A stretch of 29,487 nt of DNA. It comes from a virus. Positions 1 to 9,051 of the stretch are shown piece by piece; position 1 is the first letter of the stretch; each line of letters begins with the position of its first letter. The stretch is from positions 1 to 29,487 of the IMG/VR virus record IMGVR_UViG_3300031886_000026. The stretch is one strand, 5' to 3'. Made by a program: the position numbers and the translations under genes. The notes beneath the pieces are model-generated. The model was not told the origin of the DNA and ran no database searches. It worked only from the letters and a program-made list of their open reading frames with translations.

Positions 1-3000
1 TAATTGACTCAAGAATACCAGTGGTAACATCGTCAATCGCTTTTTCCCAATCCAGCGCAAAACCAACCTCCTGAACGACAGACCCAAAGTCTCCTGAATT
101 TTTTGACAGATCGACTGCAAATGCATTAAACGCTATCGTATCCCTAAACCCTTCGTCAAAAAACGATTGTGTCGGTTCGGAGAATACTGAGTATTTACCT
201 ATTCCGCTTTTGTAAATTTTCGATGCAGGAGATGGGGTATTTTTAAGATTAGGGTCTGTTTCGGCAAGACCGGAACATATTACAATTGTCTCGCAGTCTT
301 CTTCGGGAGGAGCATCCCAAGTAAACACAAGATCATCAAATACCTGTTTAACTTTAAAATTTTCTATAGCGGCGGGAGGGGTTCCATCTGTTACCGCAAT
401 GACAAACTGGGTCGGAGCTATGGATATATAACTAAAATCTTCCGCCTGTACTGAAAGTTCTATTTTATACTCTTTTCCCGGAATGGCTTCATAAGTGAAT
501 TCTGGACCAATCCCGGTTTCATTAATAAATTTTGTTTCCAGCAATCTATTGTTATTATTGTTATCGTATATTTGAACTCGATATCGCAAGAAATTCGGAT
601 CATCCTGTATAGAAGGAAGGACTGAGGAAATATCTCCAGAGATATAAGACTTTTCTTCCGTTGAATTATATTCCTCATATAGAGTCAACTCGAGGTTTCT
701 CAAGGCCGGCGTTGTACCATCAAGGGGGTCATCCCCAATTCTGGATACCTCGATAACATCACTTACAATGCCCGTATTGTCTGAAAAATCTACGGCGACT
801 GCATAAAATTCCGAACCGATTACGGGAAGGTCGGCTATTTTTCCAGCGTCATTAACGTGGAATAAAATTTCTTCATTGGTAGGTTCGAATCTTTCAAGAA
901 GTAAATTGGCAGAGATGGGATCATTTCCATTAGGCAACCCAGTATAAAGTTGTATTTTCTCTATGTCCGTATCGCTTGGCTTGGGCCAATTGAATTTATA
1001 CCATTCATTAAATATTACCCTGCCTTTAAAGGGATGAATTTTACTGGGGCCTGTTTCGTCAGCAGGAAGGGTTACGTCTAAATCTGACTTGCATATATAA
1101 TTTCCATCTTTTGTATGTACGCAGAAATCAATCTTGTATTCTTTCCCGGGGATGCCCTCATACCTAATGTCTTCTCCTGCCTGGGCATTATCTAAATATT
1201 GGGTGTCTACCGGGAAAGTACTATCGCTATTCTTATCCCAAATTCTTATTCTATACTCCTCGAAACTGGGGTCTCCTTCGATAACCGGCTCATCTGGTTT
1301 TATATTGCCGGTAATAAAAGACGGATGATGGGGCAAGTCCACTCCAGCTTCAAATTCTAAATTTTGAAAGTTTGGACTATTTTCTTCAAGCCTTAAAATT
1401 TCAATCGTATTATTTGCTTCCCCAGTATTGTTTGAAAAATCTACAGCAACTGCATAAAATTCCGAACCGGTTACGGGAAGGTCGGCTATTTTTCCGGCGT
1501 CATTAACGTGAAATTGAATTTCTTGATGGGTCGGTTCGAATCTTTCGAGGAGTAAATTGTCGGGGATGGCATAACTTCCATCAGGCGACCCAGTATATAA
1601 TTGTATTTTTTCTATGTCCGTATCGTCTGGTTTATCCCAATTGAATTTATATAATTCATTATATATTATCCTGCCTTCGAAATTTACTAATTCAGCAGGA
1701 GGGTTGGGATCCTCGGCGGCTGGCACGGTTTTTGTTGTTTTGCTATTGAATGTGGAATCACATAAATATTGACCACCTATGGTATGGACGCACAATTCTA
1801 CCGTATAGGTTTTTCCCGGTGTTACCTTAAATTCAATATCCAGACTTGCCTCATCCTTAGCTTTAGTTATGTATGCTGTATCTAAGGGTAATAGGTTGGA
1901 AGTATCTGTTGCATCCCAAAGTCTTATTCTGTATTCTTTGAAATTAGGGTCTGCTTCGATATCTGGGGGATGATTATCTCCAAATATGTTCCCAAAAATA
2001 AACGACTCATTGTCCACTATTTCTGTCGCCACACCGAGCTCTAACTGGCCAAAGGAAGTAGTGCCATCACCAAGTCTAGATATCAGTTTCGTATCACTTG
2101 CAATGCCCGTATTGTTTGAAAAATCTACTGCCGTGGCATAAAATGTTTCCGACACCCCAATCTTGTTTTCCCATTCTTCAACCCCGAACAGAATTTCTTG
2201 ACTCGTCGGTTCGAATCTTTCAAGAAGGAAATTAGCGGGATTAGCCTTATTATCCGTGAGAGGTTCTCCGGTATACAATTGTATTTTTTCTATATCACCT
2301 TCGGGGGGCTTGTCCCATTTGAGTCTATAAAGTCCATTAAACCATATTTCTCCATCAAAACCTTGCAGTTTGCCCGGGGGTATCTCGTCGTCCAATACCT
2401 GAGTTGGGGTCTTGCTTGACCATTGAACGTCTCCCGTTTTTCTTTTCGCTATCAGCCTGAATTTCAATGGCTTGCCGGGAATGGCAACGTAATGTCCCGT
2501 ATGATCGACGGGATCCATATCAACCGTAGTTAAGAAATTATTATTTTCGGCATTATATACCCACGCTTGGAAACTCTCAAAATCAGGATCAAGAAGAGAG
2601 GGTTGAACTGCATGCTCATAATGCCCGGAGAACTCCCAATTGCTATGTGCCCCAGTAAGAATATAACTATCGGTATTCCAATTCGTGCTGTAGCTGGACT
2701 TAAAGCCTGGCCCAACCGTGTCGTACCCCATGAAGTGAATCGTTCCGGAAGTGATTGGCCCCGCCTTATCCGAATAATCTATTGGTCTTCCCGCGAAATG
2801 AATAGCCTGATTAGTCGTTGTTTCCAATTCCGCCCTTAGGCTATCAGTAAGATATTGGGTTTCATATGATCTGGAACGGGGAACTTCATCCACTTTCGCC
2901 CAAGTGGACGGCCAGGGATCCGTATTAGGTTCAAGTTCTCCTATCCCCGAACCCGAATAAATTTCAACATATTCTATATCGTTTACATTTGCAGGGTACG

Positions 3001-3740
3001 TCCATTCTATCTCGACCCTATTCCCAAAATGTAAATCTACTTCGAAATCCTCCAGACCCTCGGGGATGGAGTCATCTCCAGAAGCTAAAATACCACTTCT
3101 TTTACCGAAAATATAATCCCCGCCTTTTGTGACTACATCTAGCCGGGCCTCGTATTTTTTTCCACCTATGGAATTATAAGTAACCTCATGTTCATCTTTT
3201 AATTCCTCAACTATATCATAAGTGCTTAATATATTTTCAGTTCCGGATTCATATATGGTAACTTGATACTTTTCAAAATTAGGATCATTATCCGCCCCGG
3301 GATTGGAAAGGCTGTGCCCGGGATTCGTATTAAAATTCCCGCTATCTATATCAACCCTTACGTAAGATTGCCTCTCTATAGAATCAAAATTAGACGAAAC
3401 GTCAATTATCGGAACACTTGAAGAATCCCCTATTCTAGAAACAATCACGCTTGCGGAATCGATAGATTCATTTCCGGCAAGGTCAACGGAAGTTATATAG
3501 AAATCCTGGTTTATATCATTCTTTAATTTTGGATGATTCCCTATAAAAAACGTATGAAATTGATTGGTTAAGGGGTTCGCCTGTAGCTCATAAATAGGAT
3601 TTCCAATCCTTGCAGTCCCGTCTCCTGTATATAATCTAACTAAATCTAAATCCGCATCGGCAGTATTCTCCCAATTGAATTCATATAAATTGTTAAATAG
3701 TATTTTACCCTCAAAACCCGAAGGCTTTGCTGGCGGAGTA
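1..3740 (-). repeat. Tandem array of six two-domain FN3-like units in J
   Basis: From about residue 1082 of J, a two-domain unit of roughly 217-228 residues recurs six times, beginning near 3735, 3060, 2385, 1705, 1047 and 387. Half A follows the pattern PPA-x-L-x-x-F-x-G, then N-x-L-Y-x-F-x-W, then D-I-E-K-I-Q-L-Y-T-G and F-Y-A-V-A-V-D-F-S-x-N-T-G. Half B follows Y-R-I-R-I-W-D, then P-G-K-x-Y-x-I-x-x-C-V-H-T. The W at strand B and the Y-A-V-A-V-D strand suit FN3 or a similar Ig-like fold. Units starting at 2385, 1705 and 1047 are the most alike. The first and last are diverged, and the last is followed by sequence running off the window. Such arrays in phage tips usually act as spacers or surface adhesion modules; that role is inferred here. 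Confidence 0.85.
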
Positions 3741-6700
3741 ATGTCGGCGCTAGATCTAAAGAAAGCAACCTTTTCTTCCGACGAAGCATCGCTAATAGTA
3801 TGCTTGCGGCTGGCCTTCCACCTTATTTCATGCCAAGTTTCCTCCTTAAGTGCCCCAACTTCAGTTTTTACCCCTGAATATAAATGCAATGAAGGTGTGC
3901 TATTAGATTCGGCGCATTTCTCTATTCCGGAAAACTCTATCTTCTCAATGCCAACCCCAACTTCACTAATAACCTTATCAGTAAAATCCGACCTAAAATT
4001 TGGAATGGTTGGGTCGTAAAATTCAGATCCTTTTGACCCAGTTAAAAATGATATTTCCCCGAAATCTCCGCATTTGTCATTCTTGACGTATGAGCCGTCC
4101 TTTAATGAATGATAAAGTCCAGTAGCCTGCTCTACGCTTCCGGCATCCTTTAGTTTTTCATAATAAACATTTGATATTTCTTGAATCTTATAATCAAAAT
4201 GAGTGACGTTCTGCCCTTCATTCCCATAATCATTAAAGAAATATAATTCAATCTTAGGATTAAAGGTTCCGTCGTTTTGATCTAAATCTCCGGTTCTATT
4301 TATAGAAAGGGAAACATTATTGTCAGGAATACCTCCTATTATAGTTGGAGTAAAGATTTCGCTTTCTGGCGTAGGAGGCGGAACTCCTTGTCGGTCATTA
4401 GGCTGGGCGTCACCATGACTTGGTGTGACGGATATAAGCTGGGTGCTTGACTTGTATATGGTAGACAAACTATCCACGTCCTTGAACTTGTCCCTGTTAT
4501 ATTCTAGGGCTGCTATAGTGAACGTTGCGTCATCCTCTTCGGCCACGGCAAGAACTCTGAATTCCTTGGTTTGCTGTCTCGCATCTCCACTAGCCTCAAC
4601 AATGTAAACGGCCCCTTCGGTTATCTTCTGTTGGTTATTATTGGCTCTGTCCTGATGATTAACGAATCCGCCATTTACTTGAAAGACTCCGGATTCAAGA
4701 AAATAATCATTAAGCGTTCCTGGGTGCAGCGCGCCCCCCTGCATAAATTCATCATTTTTATTGGGGCTTTCCTGGATCATGTCCAGAAATATGGTTGTCT
4801 TAATCTTCGTTCCTTCGAGAGTATCTTCGAAATAATTATGTAAATCAACACCCCCGTCGATATTCTCACTTGTTTGTGAATTTAGAGGAATCAAGGGTCG
4901 CCCTCTGTCATTCCCTAAGTCTAGGCTCCCCACTGCTCGCCCATCTCTATGTATAAAAGTTTTGAATTGTTTTTCCGCAACAACCTCATCTCCATATTCC
5001 TCAGACAACTTTCCGGAATTAGGAATAATAAAACTTATTTTCAAATATTTAAAATTCGCCTCGTCAATATCCAGTGTTTGATCTAGTAAAATATGGTTTT
5101 CATCCACCGAAATAGCATTATCCCCAACAACTTTGGCGACCCTGCCTCCGGATTTGAAATTTGTTCTATTATCGTCGGAAATCCCTATGACATCCCCGGG
5201 GCGAAGGTACCCGCCCTGCTTGTCCGTGGAAAATCTAACAACTTCTTGTTCGTTATTGGAGGTGAGAAGGATCCATCTTCCAAGTCTTAATGCTTGATCC
5301 CTTGAGGTACAACCAAGGGCGGCACTTTCTTTCTCTATTAAGCCGTGTCGAATAATACCCTCTGGGTCCTCAATGTATTCATACTTAGGAAGAAAATTAT
5401 CATCCTTGTCTTTGTATGCGACCTTTACGGCTGTAAACCTCGTGTTCTTCGAGGATCCATGGTAAGTAAAGTTGCCCTCAAGAACATTCGAATTTGTAAA
5501 ATTAAGTACTGGCTCGCTAAGAGAATCTTGAGATACGTATACTTCAGAGCCGTTGTAAAAGGCCATTCCCTTAAATACCGAAGCAATTTCCGAGAGAGCC
5601 TTGTAGGCCTCCATTTTATTATTAAGAAAAAGATTGCAACTAAATCTTCTCTCTTGTACATACATTTTGTCTGCGGTATCTAAGGCACTATTGTAATCTG
5701 GGTTATCCCTCGAAGTGGGAACGGGCTCATCGCAGTATTTGGCTATCTTGAACAATTGCCATTTATCTATATTCTCTTCCTTGACGTATTCCCCTAGCCC
5801 ATATCTTTCATTTGTTGCTATATCATAGAATATCCATGCGGGATTATCCGTCCATTCCAATTCGTCCTTAAACGTTCCGTCCCACGTTCCTGGATGCCTT
5901 GACTGTGAAGCATCATCATTCTCTACATAAATACTAGGTACTTTTACTTTTTTAAGTTTTAGGTGGAAAGTTCTTTCCGGGGCGCGAGGGAGATAGTTCG
6001 CCCTAATCAAGGAGCCTACTTGAGCACTCCCTGGGTAACTCATGTTACTTTTGATTATTTCCGTTACGCTTTCAAGTTTAACCGAATGAACTCTACTGAA
6101 ATTTTCCGGAAGAGACGTTAAGTTGCGAACAGATATCCTTCTGTTGGTTCTCCTTTTTCCGTCTTCATCCCTGCCATCAACTAATTTAAATAAAATATCT
6201 TCCTGGTATGGAGAGGTTGCGATTCCATTAATTGTGAGGTCTGTAGTACAGGTCCCAGTAACCGGATCAAGCAGTTTCCCATCTACCTGATTTTCCCAAT
6301 CCCCTAGATTAGTGTCATCAACCATTGTATGGTGAAGAACTCCGGTATAATCCCCCTCAATACGGAGCTTTAAACTATTCGGTACGATTTCCCCATCATC
6401 ACTTTTTAGATTAATGGCATTAAGCCTGCCGATATTAAAGGTCAAAGCCACCCAGTCTACGTCGCTGTCCTGGATAGTATGATGCCCATCGAAACTAGCC
6501 GTGGGTTCTCCACCAAATGAGGATGCAGAAGGAAGTATTATTCCTTTTGATTTTGTCTGAGAAACATAGGAAAAGTCCTCCATCCATTGGAATGCTCCGG
6601 TTTGGCCGGTGTATATTGCATCTTGCCCTGTCGTTCCGTGCATCAAGACCGTAGAAACATCCCGATAATTTATTGTATCATTTTCATTTAGTATCGGGGT

Positions 6701-6979
6701 GTTGTCAAGATATATGCCTTTTAGAATACCGGAGCCACTCACCAAATTCCCGGCAGGATCACAAAAACCTTCAATGGGGCCTTCGGATATAAGATCAAGA
6801 GCCTTGAAGTAACTTATTGACTCAAGCTCCTCCCACTCATTTATCTTTTTATCGTTTGTTGTATCTTGTTTTTTTACAAGAGGTTCAAATCCGGAAATAT
6901 CCCTAAACCCAAGCTTAGGGCGAGCCTTAGGCTGATTAGGGGCGTCAAAAGTAATATATGTACGATGTTCGTCTGACAT
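1..6979 (-). CDS. J: Central tail tip / host-specificity protein J (3' end beyond window)
   Basis: This frame is open from an ATG at 6979 to the left edge, giving at least 2326 residues. Residues 1 to about 870 are a lambda J-type core. Near the N-terminus it reads ALDLISEGPIEGF followed by GIYLDNTPI, and at about residues 360-400 it has GTWDGTF and NPAWIFYDIATNERYGLG. These are hallmarks of the ring-forming central tip protein that closes the tube and contacts the receptor. From about residue 1080 on, the protein is a tandem array of fibronectin-III-like pairs (separate entry), making it about twice the length of lambda J (1132 residues). The start lies 5 nt after the stop of gene I and shows no obvious Shine-Dalgarno, so translational coupling is likely. 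The receptor-binding C-terminus is outside the window. The J identity is firm; the host is unknown. Confidence 0.93.
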   Translation of the reverse strand, partial: MSDEHRTYITFDAPNQPKARPKLGFRDISGFEPLVKKQDTTNDKKINEWEELESISYFKALDLISEGPIEGFCDPAGNLVSGSGILKGIYLDNTPILNENDTINYRDVSTVLMHGTTGQDAIYTGQTGAFQWMEDFSYVSQTKSKGIILPSASSFGGEPTASFDGHHTIQDSDVDWVALTFNIGRLNAINLKSDDGEIVPNSLKLRIEGDYTGVLHHTMVDDTNLGDWENQVDGKLLDPVTGTCTTDLTINGIATSPYQEDILFKLVDGRDEDGKRRTNRRISVRNLTSLPENFSRVHSVKLESVTEIIKSNMSYPGSAQVGSLIRANYLPRAPERTFHLKLKKVKVPSIYVENDDASQSRHPGTWDGTFKDELEWTDNPAWIFYDIATNERYGLGEYVKEENIDKWQLFKIAKYCDEPVPTSRDNPDYNSALDTADKMYVQERRFSCNLFLNNKMEAYKALSEIASVFKGMAFYNGSEVYVSQDSLSEPVLNFTNSNVLEGNFTYHGSSKNTRFTAVKVAYKDKDDNFLPKYEYIEDPEGIIRHGLIEKESAALGCTSRDQALRLGRWILLTSNNEQEVVRFSTDKQGGYLRPGDVIGISDDNRTNFKSGGRVAKVVGDNAISVDENHILLDQTLDIDEANFKYLKISFIIPNSGKLSEEYGDEVVAEKQFKTFIHRDGRAVGSLDLGNDRGRPLIPLNSQTSENIDGGVDLHNYFEDTLEGTKIKTTIFLDMIQESPNKNDEFMQGGALHPGTLNDYFLESGVFQVNGGFVNHQDRANNNQQKITEGAVYIVEASGDARQQTKEFRVLAVAEEDDATFTIAALEYNRDKFKDVDSLSTIYKSSTQLISVTPSHGDAQPNDRQGVPPPTPESEIFTPTIIGGIPDNNVSLSINRTGDLDQNDGTFNPKIELYFFNDYGNEGQNVTHFDYKIQEISNVYYEKLKDAGSVEQATGLYHSLKDGSYVKNDKCGDFGEISFLTGSKGSEFYDPTIPNFRSDFTDKVISEVGVGIEKIEFSGIEKCAESNSTPSLHLYSGVKTEVGALKEETWHEIRWKASRKHTISDASSEEKVAFFRSSADITPPAKPSGFEGKILFNNLYEFNWENTADADLDLVRLYTGDGTARIGNPIYELQANPLTNQFHTFFIGNHPKLKNDINQDFYITSVDLAGNESIDSASVIVSRIGDSSSVPIIDVSSNFDSIERQSYVRVDIDSGNFNTNPGHSLSNPGADNDPNFEKYQVTIYESGTENILSTYDIVEELKDEHEVTYNSIGGKKYEARLDVVTKGGDYIFGKRSGILASGDDSIPEGLEDFEVDLHFGNRVEIEWTYPANVNDIEYVEIYSGSGIGELEPNTDPWPSTWAKVDEVPRSRSYETQYLTDSLRAELETTTNQAIHFAGRPIDYSDKAGPITSGTIHFMGYDTVGPGFKSSYSTNWNTDSYILTGAHSNWEFSGHYEHAVQPSLLDPDFESFQAWVYNAENNNFLTTVDMDPVDHTGHYVAIPGKPLKFRLIAKRKTGDVQWSSKTPTQVLDDEIPPGKLQGFDGEIWFNGLYRLKWDKPPEGDIEKIQLYTGEPLTDNKANPANFLLERFEPTSQEILFGVEEWENKIGVSETFYATAVDFSNNTGIASDTKLISRLGDGTTSFGQLELGVATEIVDNESFIFGNIFGDNHPPDIEADPNFKEYRIRLWDATDTSNLLPLDTAYITKAKDEASLDIEFKVTPGKTYTVELCVHTIGGQYLCDSTFNSKTTKTVPAAEDPNPPAELVNFEGRIIYNELYKFNWDKPDDTDIEKIQLYTGSPDGSYAIPDNLLLERFEPTHQEIQFHVNDAGKIADLPVTGSEFYAVAVDFSNNTGEANNTIEILRLEENSPNFQNLEFEAGVDLPHHPSFITGNIKPDEPVIEGDPSFEEYRIRIWDKNSDSTFPVDTQYLDNAQAGEDIRYEGIPGKEYKIDFCVHTKDGNYICKSDLDVTLPADETGPSKIHPFKGRVIFNEWYKFNWPKPSDTDIEKIQLYTGLPNGNDPISANLLLERFEPTNEEILFHVNDAGKIADLPVIGSEFYAVAVDFSDNTGIVSDVIEVSRIGDDPLDGTTPALRNLELTLYEEYNSTEEKSYISGDISSVLPSIQDDPNFLRYRVQIYDNNNNNRLLETKFINETGIGPEFTYEAIPGKEYKIELSVQAEDFSYISIAPTQFVIAVTDGTPPAAIENFKVKQVFDDLVFTWDAPPEEDCETIVICSGLAETDPNLKNTPSPASKIYKSGIGKYSVFSEPTQSFFDEGFRDTIAFNAFAVDLSKNSGDFGSVVQEVGFALDWEKAIDDVTTGILESI
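765..1651 (-). repeat. Near-identical DNA repeat inside the J array
   Basis: Bases 780-861 and 1431-1512 align with 6 mismatches in 82 positions at a separation of exactly 651 bp (217 codons). The similarity continues more loosely to about 1000 and 1651. A third, more diverged copy begins at 2115, 684 bp (228 codons) further on. Both separations are multiples of three, so the reading frame is kept. This points to recent in-frame duplication or recombination between units. Confidence 0.85.
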
Positions 6980-6984
6980 TGCAC

Positions 6985-7725
6985 TTACGTAAGTTTGGTA
7001 TAACTAATGGAATCTTCTCCCGAATTTATTCTTTCTTTCACTTGATCATCAAATTTAACGTTTCTGATGTTCAAGATGGACGAACTAATAACCGACGAAC
7101 CAACCCTGAGTCTTCCATATCCAACAGGAACGACAGATCCTTGAACCATATGATTGGTGGGCCTTTGATATATAAATGAACTAGTAGATTTTAATGTTGA
7201 CGTATTATCTTCTTCATCCGGGCCGTCAGGCTCTCCAATTACTGCTTCTATAATCCCTTGAATAACCAAGGCCGTTCCCACTTCATAAGAAATAGCAGAT
7301 AAGCCTTCGGCAATCATAACCGGATTATACCAAGCGTCTCCTCCCCAACCCATATCATCCATCCATCCTGCCGCTTGACCCAGGAGCCAGCCCGCCGCTA
7401 TACCATACATTCCATATTGAAAGGAATCATTTTTCCATAACTTTTCAAATACGTTGTTCTCTCCCATTCCCTCCATGGCTGGAGCAATATGTATTTCGGA
7501 ATCCTCAGCTAACTCTATCGACAACTCATCATGGTGCCCAACCCCATGTTTATCTACAATAATATTATACTCAACGCCTTCCCGTTCTCTCTGGAAAAGA
7601 TATTTATAGAATACGCCGGTGTTTGCTTCTATGGCTCGCAGAGCTTCCTTGGGGCTTTTAATACTAAAGTCCCATTCCTCCCCGAATTCCCTTCCGAGGC
7701 TACCATATAAAAATACCTTTGCCAT
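6985..7725 (-). CDS. I: Tail assembly protein I (TAP-I)
   Basis: This 246-residue protein has the two-part layout of lambda gpI. The N-terminus (about 1-80) looks like a ubiquitin-like beta-grasp domain that starts MAKVFLYGSLGREFG. The middle is rich in Gly, Ala and Trp (about 100-165) and is hydrophobic enough to suggest helix packing rather than export. The C-terminal segment VVPVGYGRLRVGSSVIS matches the G-x-x-VPVGYGR-x-R-x-GS signature of the family. It sits between the K-like peptidase and J, as in lambda. In lambda, gpI is needed for tip assembly but is not kept in the virion. An AGGAG lies directly against the ATG with no spacer, which is unusually close, but the N-terminus fits the family so I keep this start. 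The gap to the upstream gene is 21 nt. Confidence 0.88.
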   Translation of the reverse strand: MAKVFLYGSLGREFGEEWDFSIKSPKEALRAIEANTGVFYKYLFQREREGVEYNIIVDKHGVGHHDELSIELAEDSEIHIAPAMEGMGENNVFEKLWKNDSFQYGMYGIAAGWLLGQAAGWMDDMGWGGDAWYNPVMIAEGLSAISYEVGTALVIQGIIEAVIGEPDGPDEEDNTSTLKSTSSFIYQRPTNHMVQGSVVPVGYGRLRVGSSVISSSILNIRNVKFDDQVKERINSGEDSISYTKLT

Positions 7726-7746
7726 CTCCTTAAACCTACAATATAA

Positions 7747-8118
7747 TTACACTTTGTATTCCTCTTTGATTTTTTTAAGAAAATTTAAGAATTTCCTAGA
7801 CTTCGGAGCTGTTTTCGGAATATACGCACCATGCTTGTTGTCCACTAAGCTAAAAACAAAAAAAGGTAGACCCCATTCCTCTGAAAATGTTAGGTCTTTT
7901 TCCGAAAATTCCGAATCACAATCCACATGAGAATGGAAAATACCCATCAAACCTTTCGCTTTTATCACCTCTCTAGGTTTTATACTAAAAAGATGCTTTT
8001 TATCCTCCGCCACATTCTGAATTGATTTAATATCTATCTTTCCTTTATTATAAAGAACAAACCCGCAAATTTCCTCATTAGGTTTTTCCTTTGCTATTGA
8101 TTCTATTCTCTTTTTCAT
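7747..8118 (-). CDS. K: JAMM/MPN-domain metallopeptidase, short form of tail protein K
   Basis: This is a 123-residue JAB1/MPN (JAMM) peptidase domain. The complete zinc-binding signature is visible: E16 in NEEICGF, then H62-S-H64, seven residues, S72, two residues and D75. That equals the H-x-H-x7-S-x2-D motif. Lambda K joins this domain to a C-terminal NlpC/P60 cell-wall peptidase; here the protein ends after the JAMM part, with a basic tail. I choose the ATG at 8118 over a TTG one codon upstream. The ATG overlaps the TGA of gene L by one base (TGATG) and has an AGGA seven bases upstream. The JAMM domain in K proteins is thought to act in tip maturation; its substrate is unknown. Confidence 0.87.
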   Translation of the reverse strand: MKKRIESIAKEKPNEEICGFVLYNKGKIDIKSIQNVAEDKKHLFSIKPREVIKAKGLMGIFHSHVDCDSEFSEKDLTFSEEWGLPFFVFSLVDNKHGAYIPKTAPKSRKFLNFLKKIKEEYKV

Positions 8119-9050
8119 CAATATATCCTACTGCCCGGAAAACCTCCGAATGGCAAAGGCTCCTCCGCATCGCCCTCGAATCTCATCTTGCAAGCCCTAA
8201 GGCATTTAGAGCATTGATCCGCCATCCAGGAATCAGTACTTACGGAAGGCTTGTTGGTGATGTCAGCAGTATTATCATCAATACATACGTAGACTACCTT
8301 TCTCGGATGGAGTTCCTTTTCTATGATTACATGAACATAGTCGCCTTTTGCATAAGCTTCGCCAGGTTCCCACAGCCCTTTATCTGTGGATGGACCATTT
8401 ATTTGAAGGTCATTAGCATCCGCAACAGGAGGACCATCATAACCACAAACAGGCCCTCTGTATTTCCAAAAGCAATAATTATTGATTACTTTTCTTCGGG
8501 GGATTGAAACGTTCTCCAAATCGACGGGAGAAGTTAATTCGTATTCAACAAAAAATCTATTTTCATTTATCTTTCTGCCGATAATCCATTCTTCATTATC
8601 AATCAATGCATTAGGATCAGGATCAATTCCCTTCTCAACCCACTCCTGCTTCAATGCGGCATCATCATTATATCCAAGAAAATTTTCTGCATCTAGAAAC
8701 CTGAGGAAGGTTTTCATTCTTTTTACCTTCGCCCCTATTAAGTCATTTTTATCCTGAGCGTAAGTAGAAACAAACCCATCAATATTTATGATCTTTAGAG
8801 AAGGCCTTGTGACACTCCCATCCGCCTTAGAGCCAAATCCGGAAGATTCATATGGGATGTAATAATATTCCTGACCTCCGAAAGTTACCGGGGTTCTTAA
8901 TTCATTTATTCCTCCGTGGAACCTTATTTTCCTGGCGGAGTCCTCATTCTCAATACTATGGATCGTATATAGCTCTATAGGTTCCACTGCCACCGCCCCA
9001 AATAATTCGGAGGTGATCTTTTGCGACTTTATGGCTGATTTGTTTGGCAT
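8118..9050 (-). CDS. L: Tail tip protein L with Fe-S cysteines and an inserted CBM-like domain
   Basis: This 310-residue protein matches lambda gpL. The N-terminal half (LYTIHS, then FGGQEYYYIPYESSGF, then KTFLRFLDAENFLG) is the usual beta-rich domain. The C-terminal half carries the cysteine set C193 and C202 (spacing 9) and C280 and C287 (spacing 7), ending FGGFPGSRIY. Those two spacings equal those I recall for the four [4Fe-4S] ligands of lambda gpL. C283 and C256 are extra. Between C202 and C280 there are about 55 more residues than in lambda. They contain W-x-P-G-x-A-Y-x-x-G-D-Y-V, later V-Y-V-C and W275, the pattern of a CBM5/12-type carbohydrate-binding module. The start lies one base after the stop of M, with no clear Shine-Dalgarno. 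Confidence 0.87.
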   Translation of the reverse strand: MPNKSAIKSQKITSELFGAVAVEPIELYTIHSIENEDSARKIRFHGGINELRTPVTFGGQEYYYIPYESSGFGSKADGSVTRPSLKIINIDGFVSTYAQDKNDLIGAKVKRMKTFLRFLDAENFLGYNDDAALKQEWVEKGIDPDPNALIDNEEWIIGRKINENRFFVEYELTSPVDLENVSIPRRKVINNYCFWKYRGPVCGYDGPPVADANDLQINGPSTDKGLWEPGEAYAKGDYVHVIIEKELHPRKVVYVCIDDNTADITNKPSVSTDSWMADQCSKCLRACKMRFEGDAEEPLPFGGFPGSRIY

Positions 9051-9051
9051 T

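Noticed and set aside
6840-6890. T-rich hairpin-like sequence as a terminator
   Set aside because: It lies inside the J coding region near its start, and the possible stem is only about five base pairs.
8116-8121. TTG at 8121 as start of the JAMM gene
   Set aside because: The ATG three bases downstream overlaps the upstream stop as TGATG and has an AGGA at a better distance.
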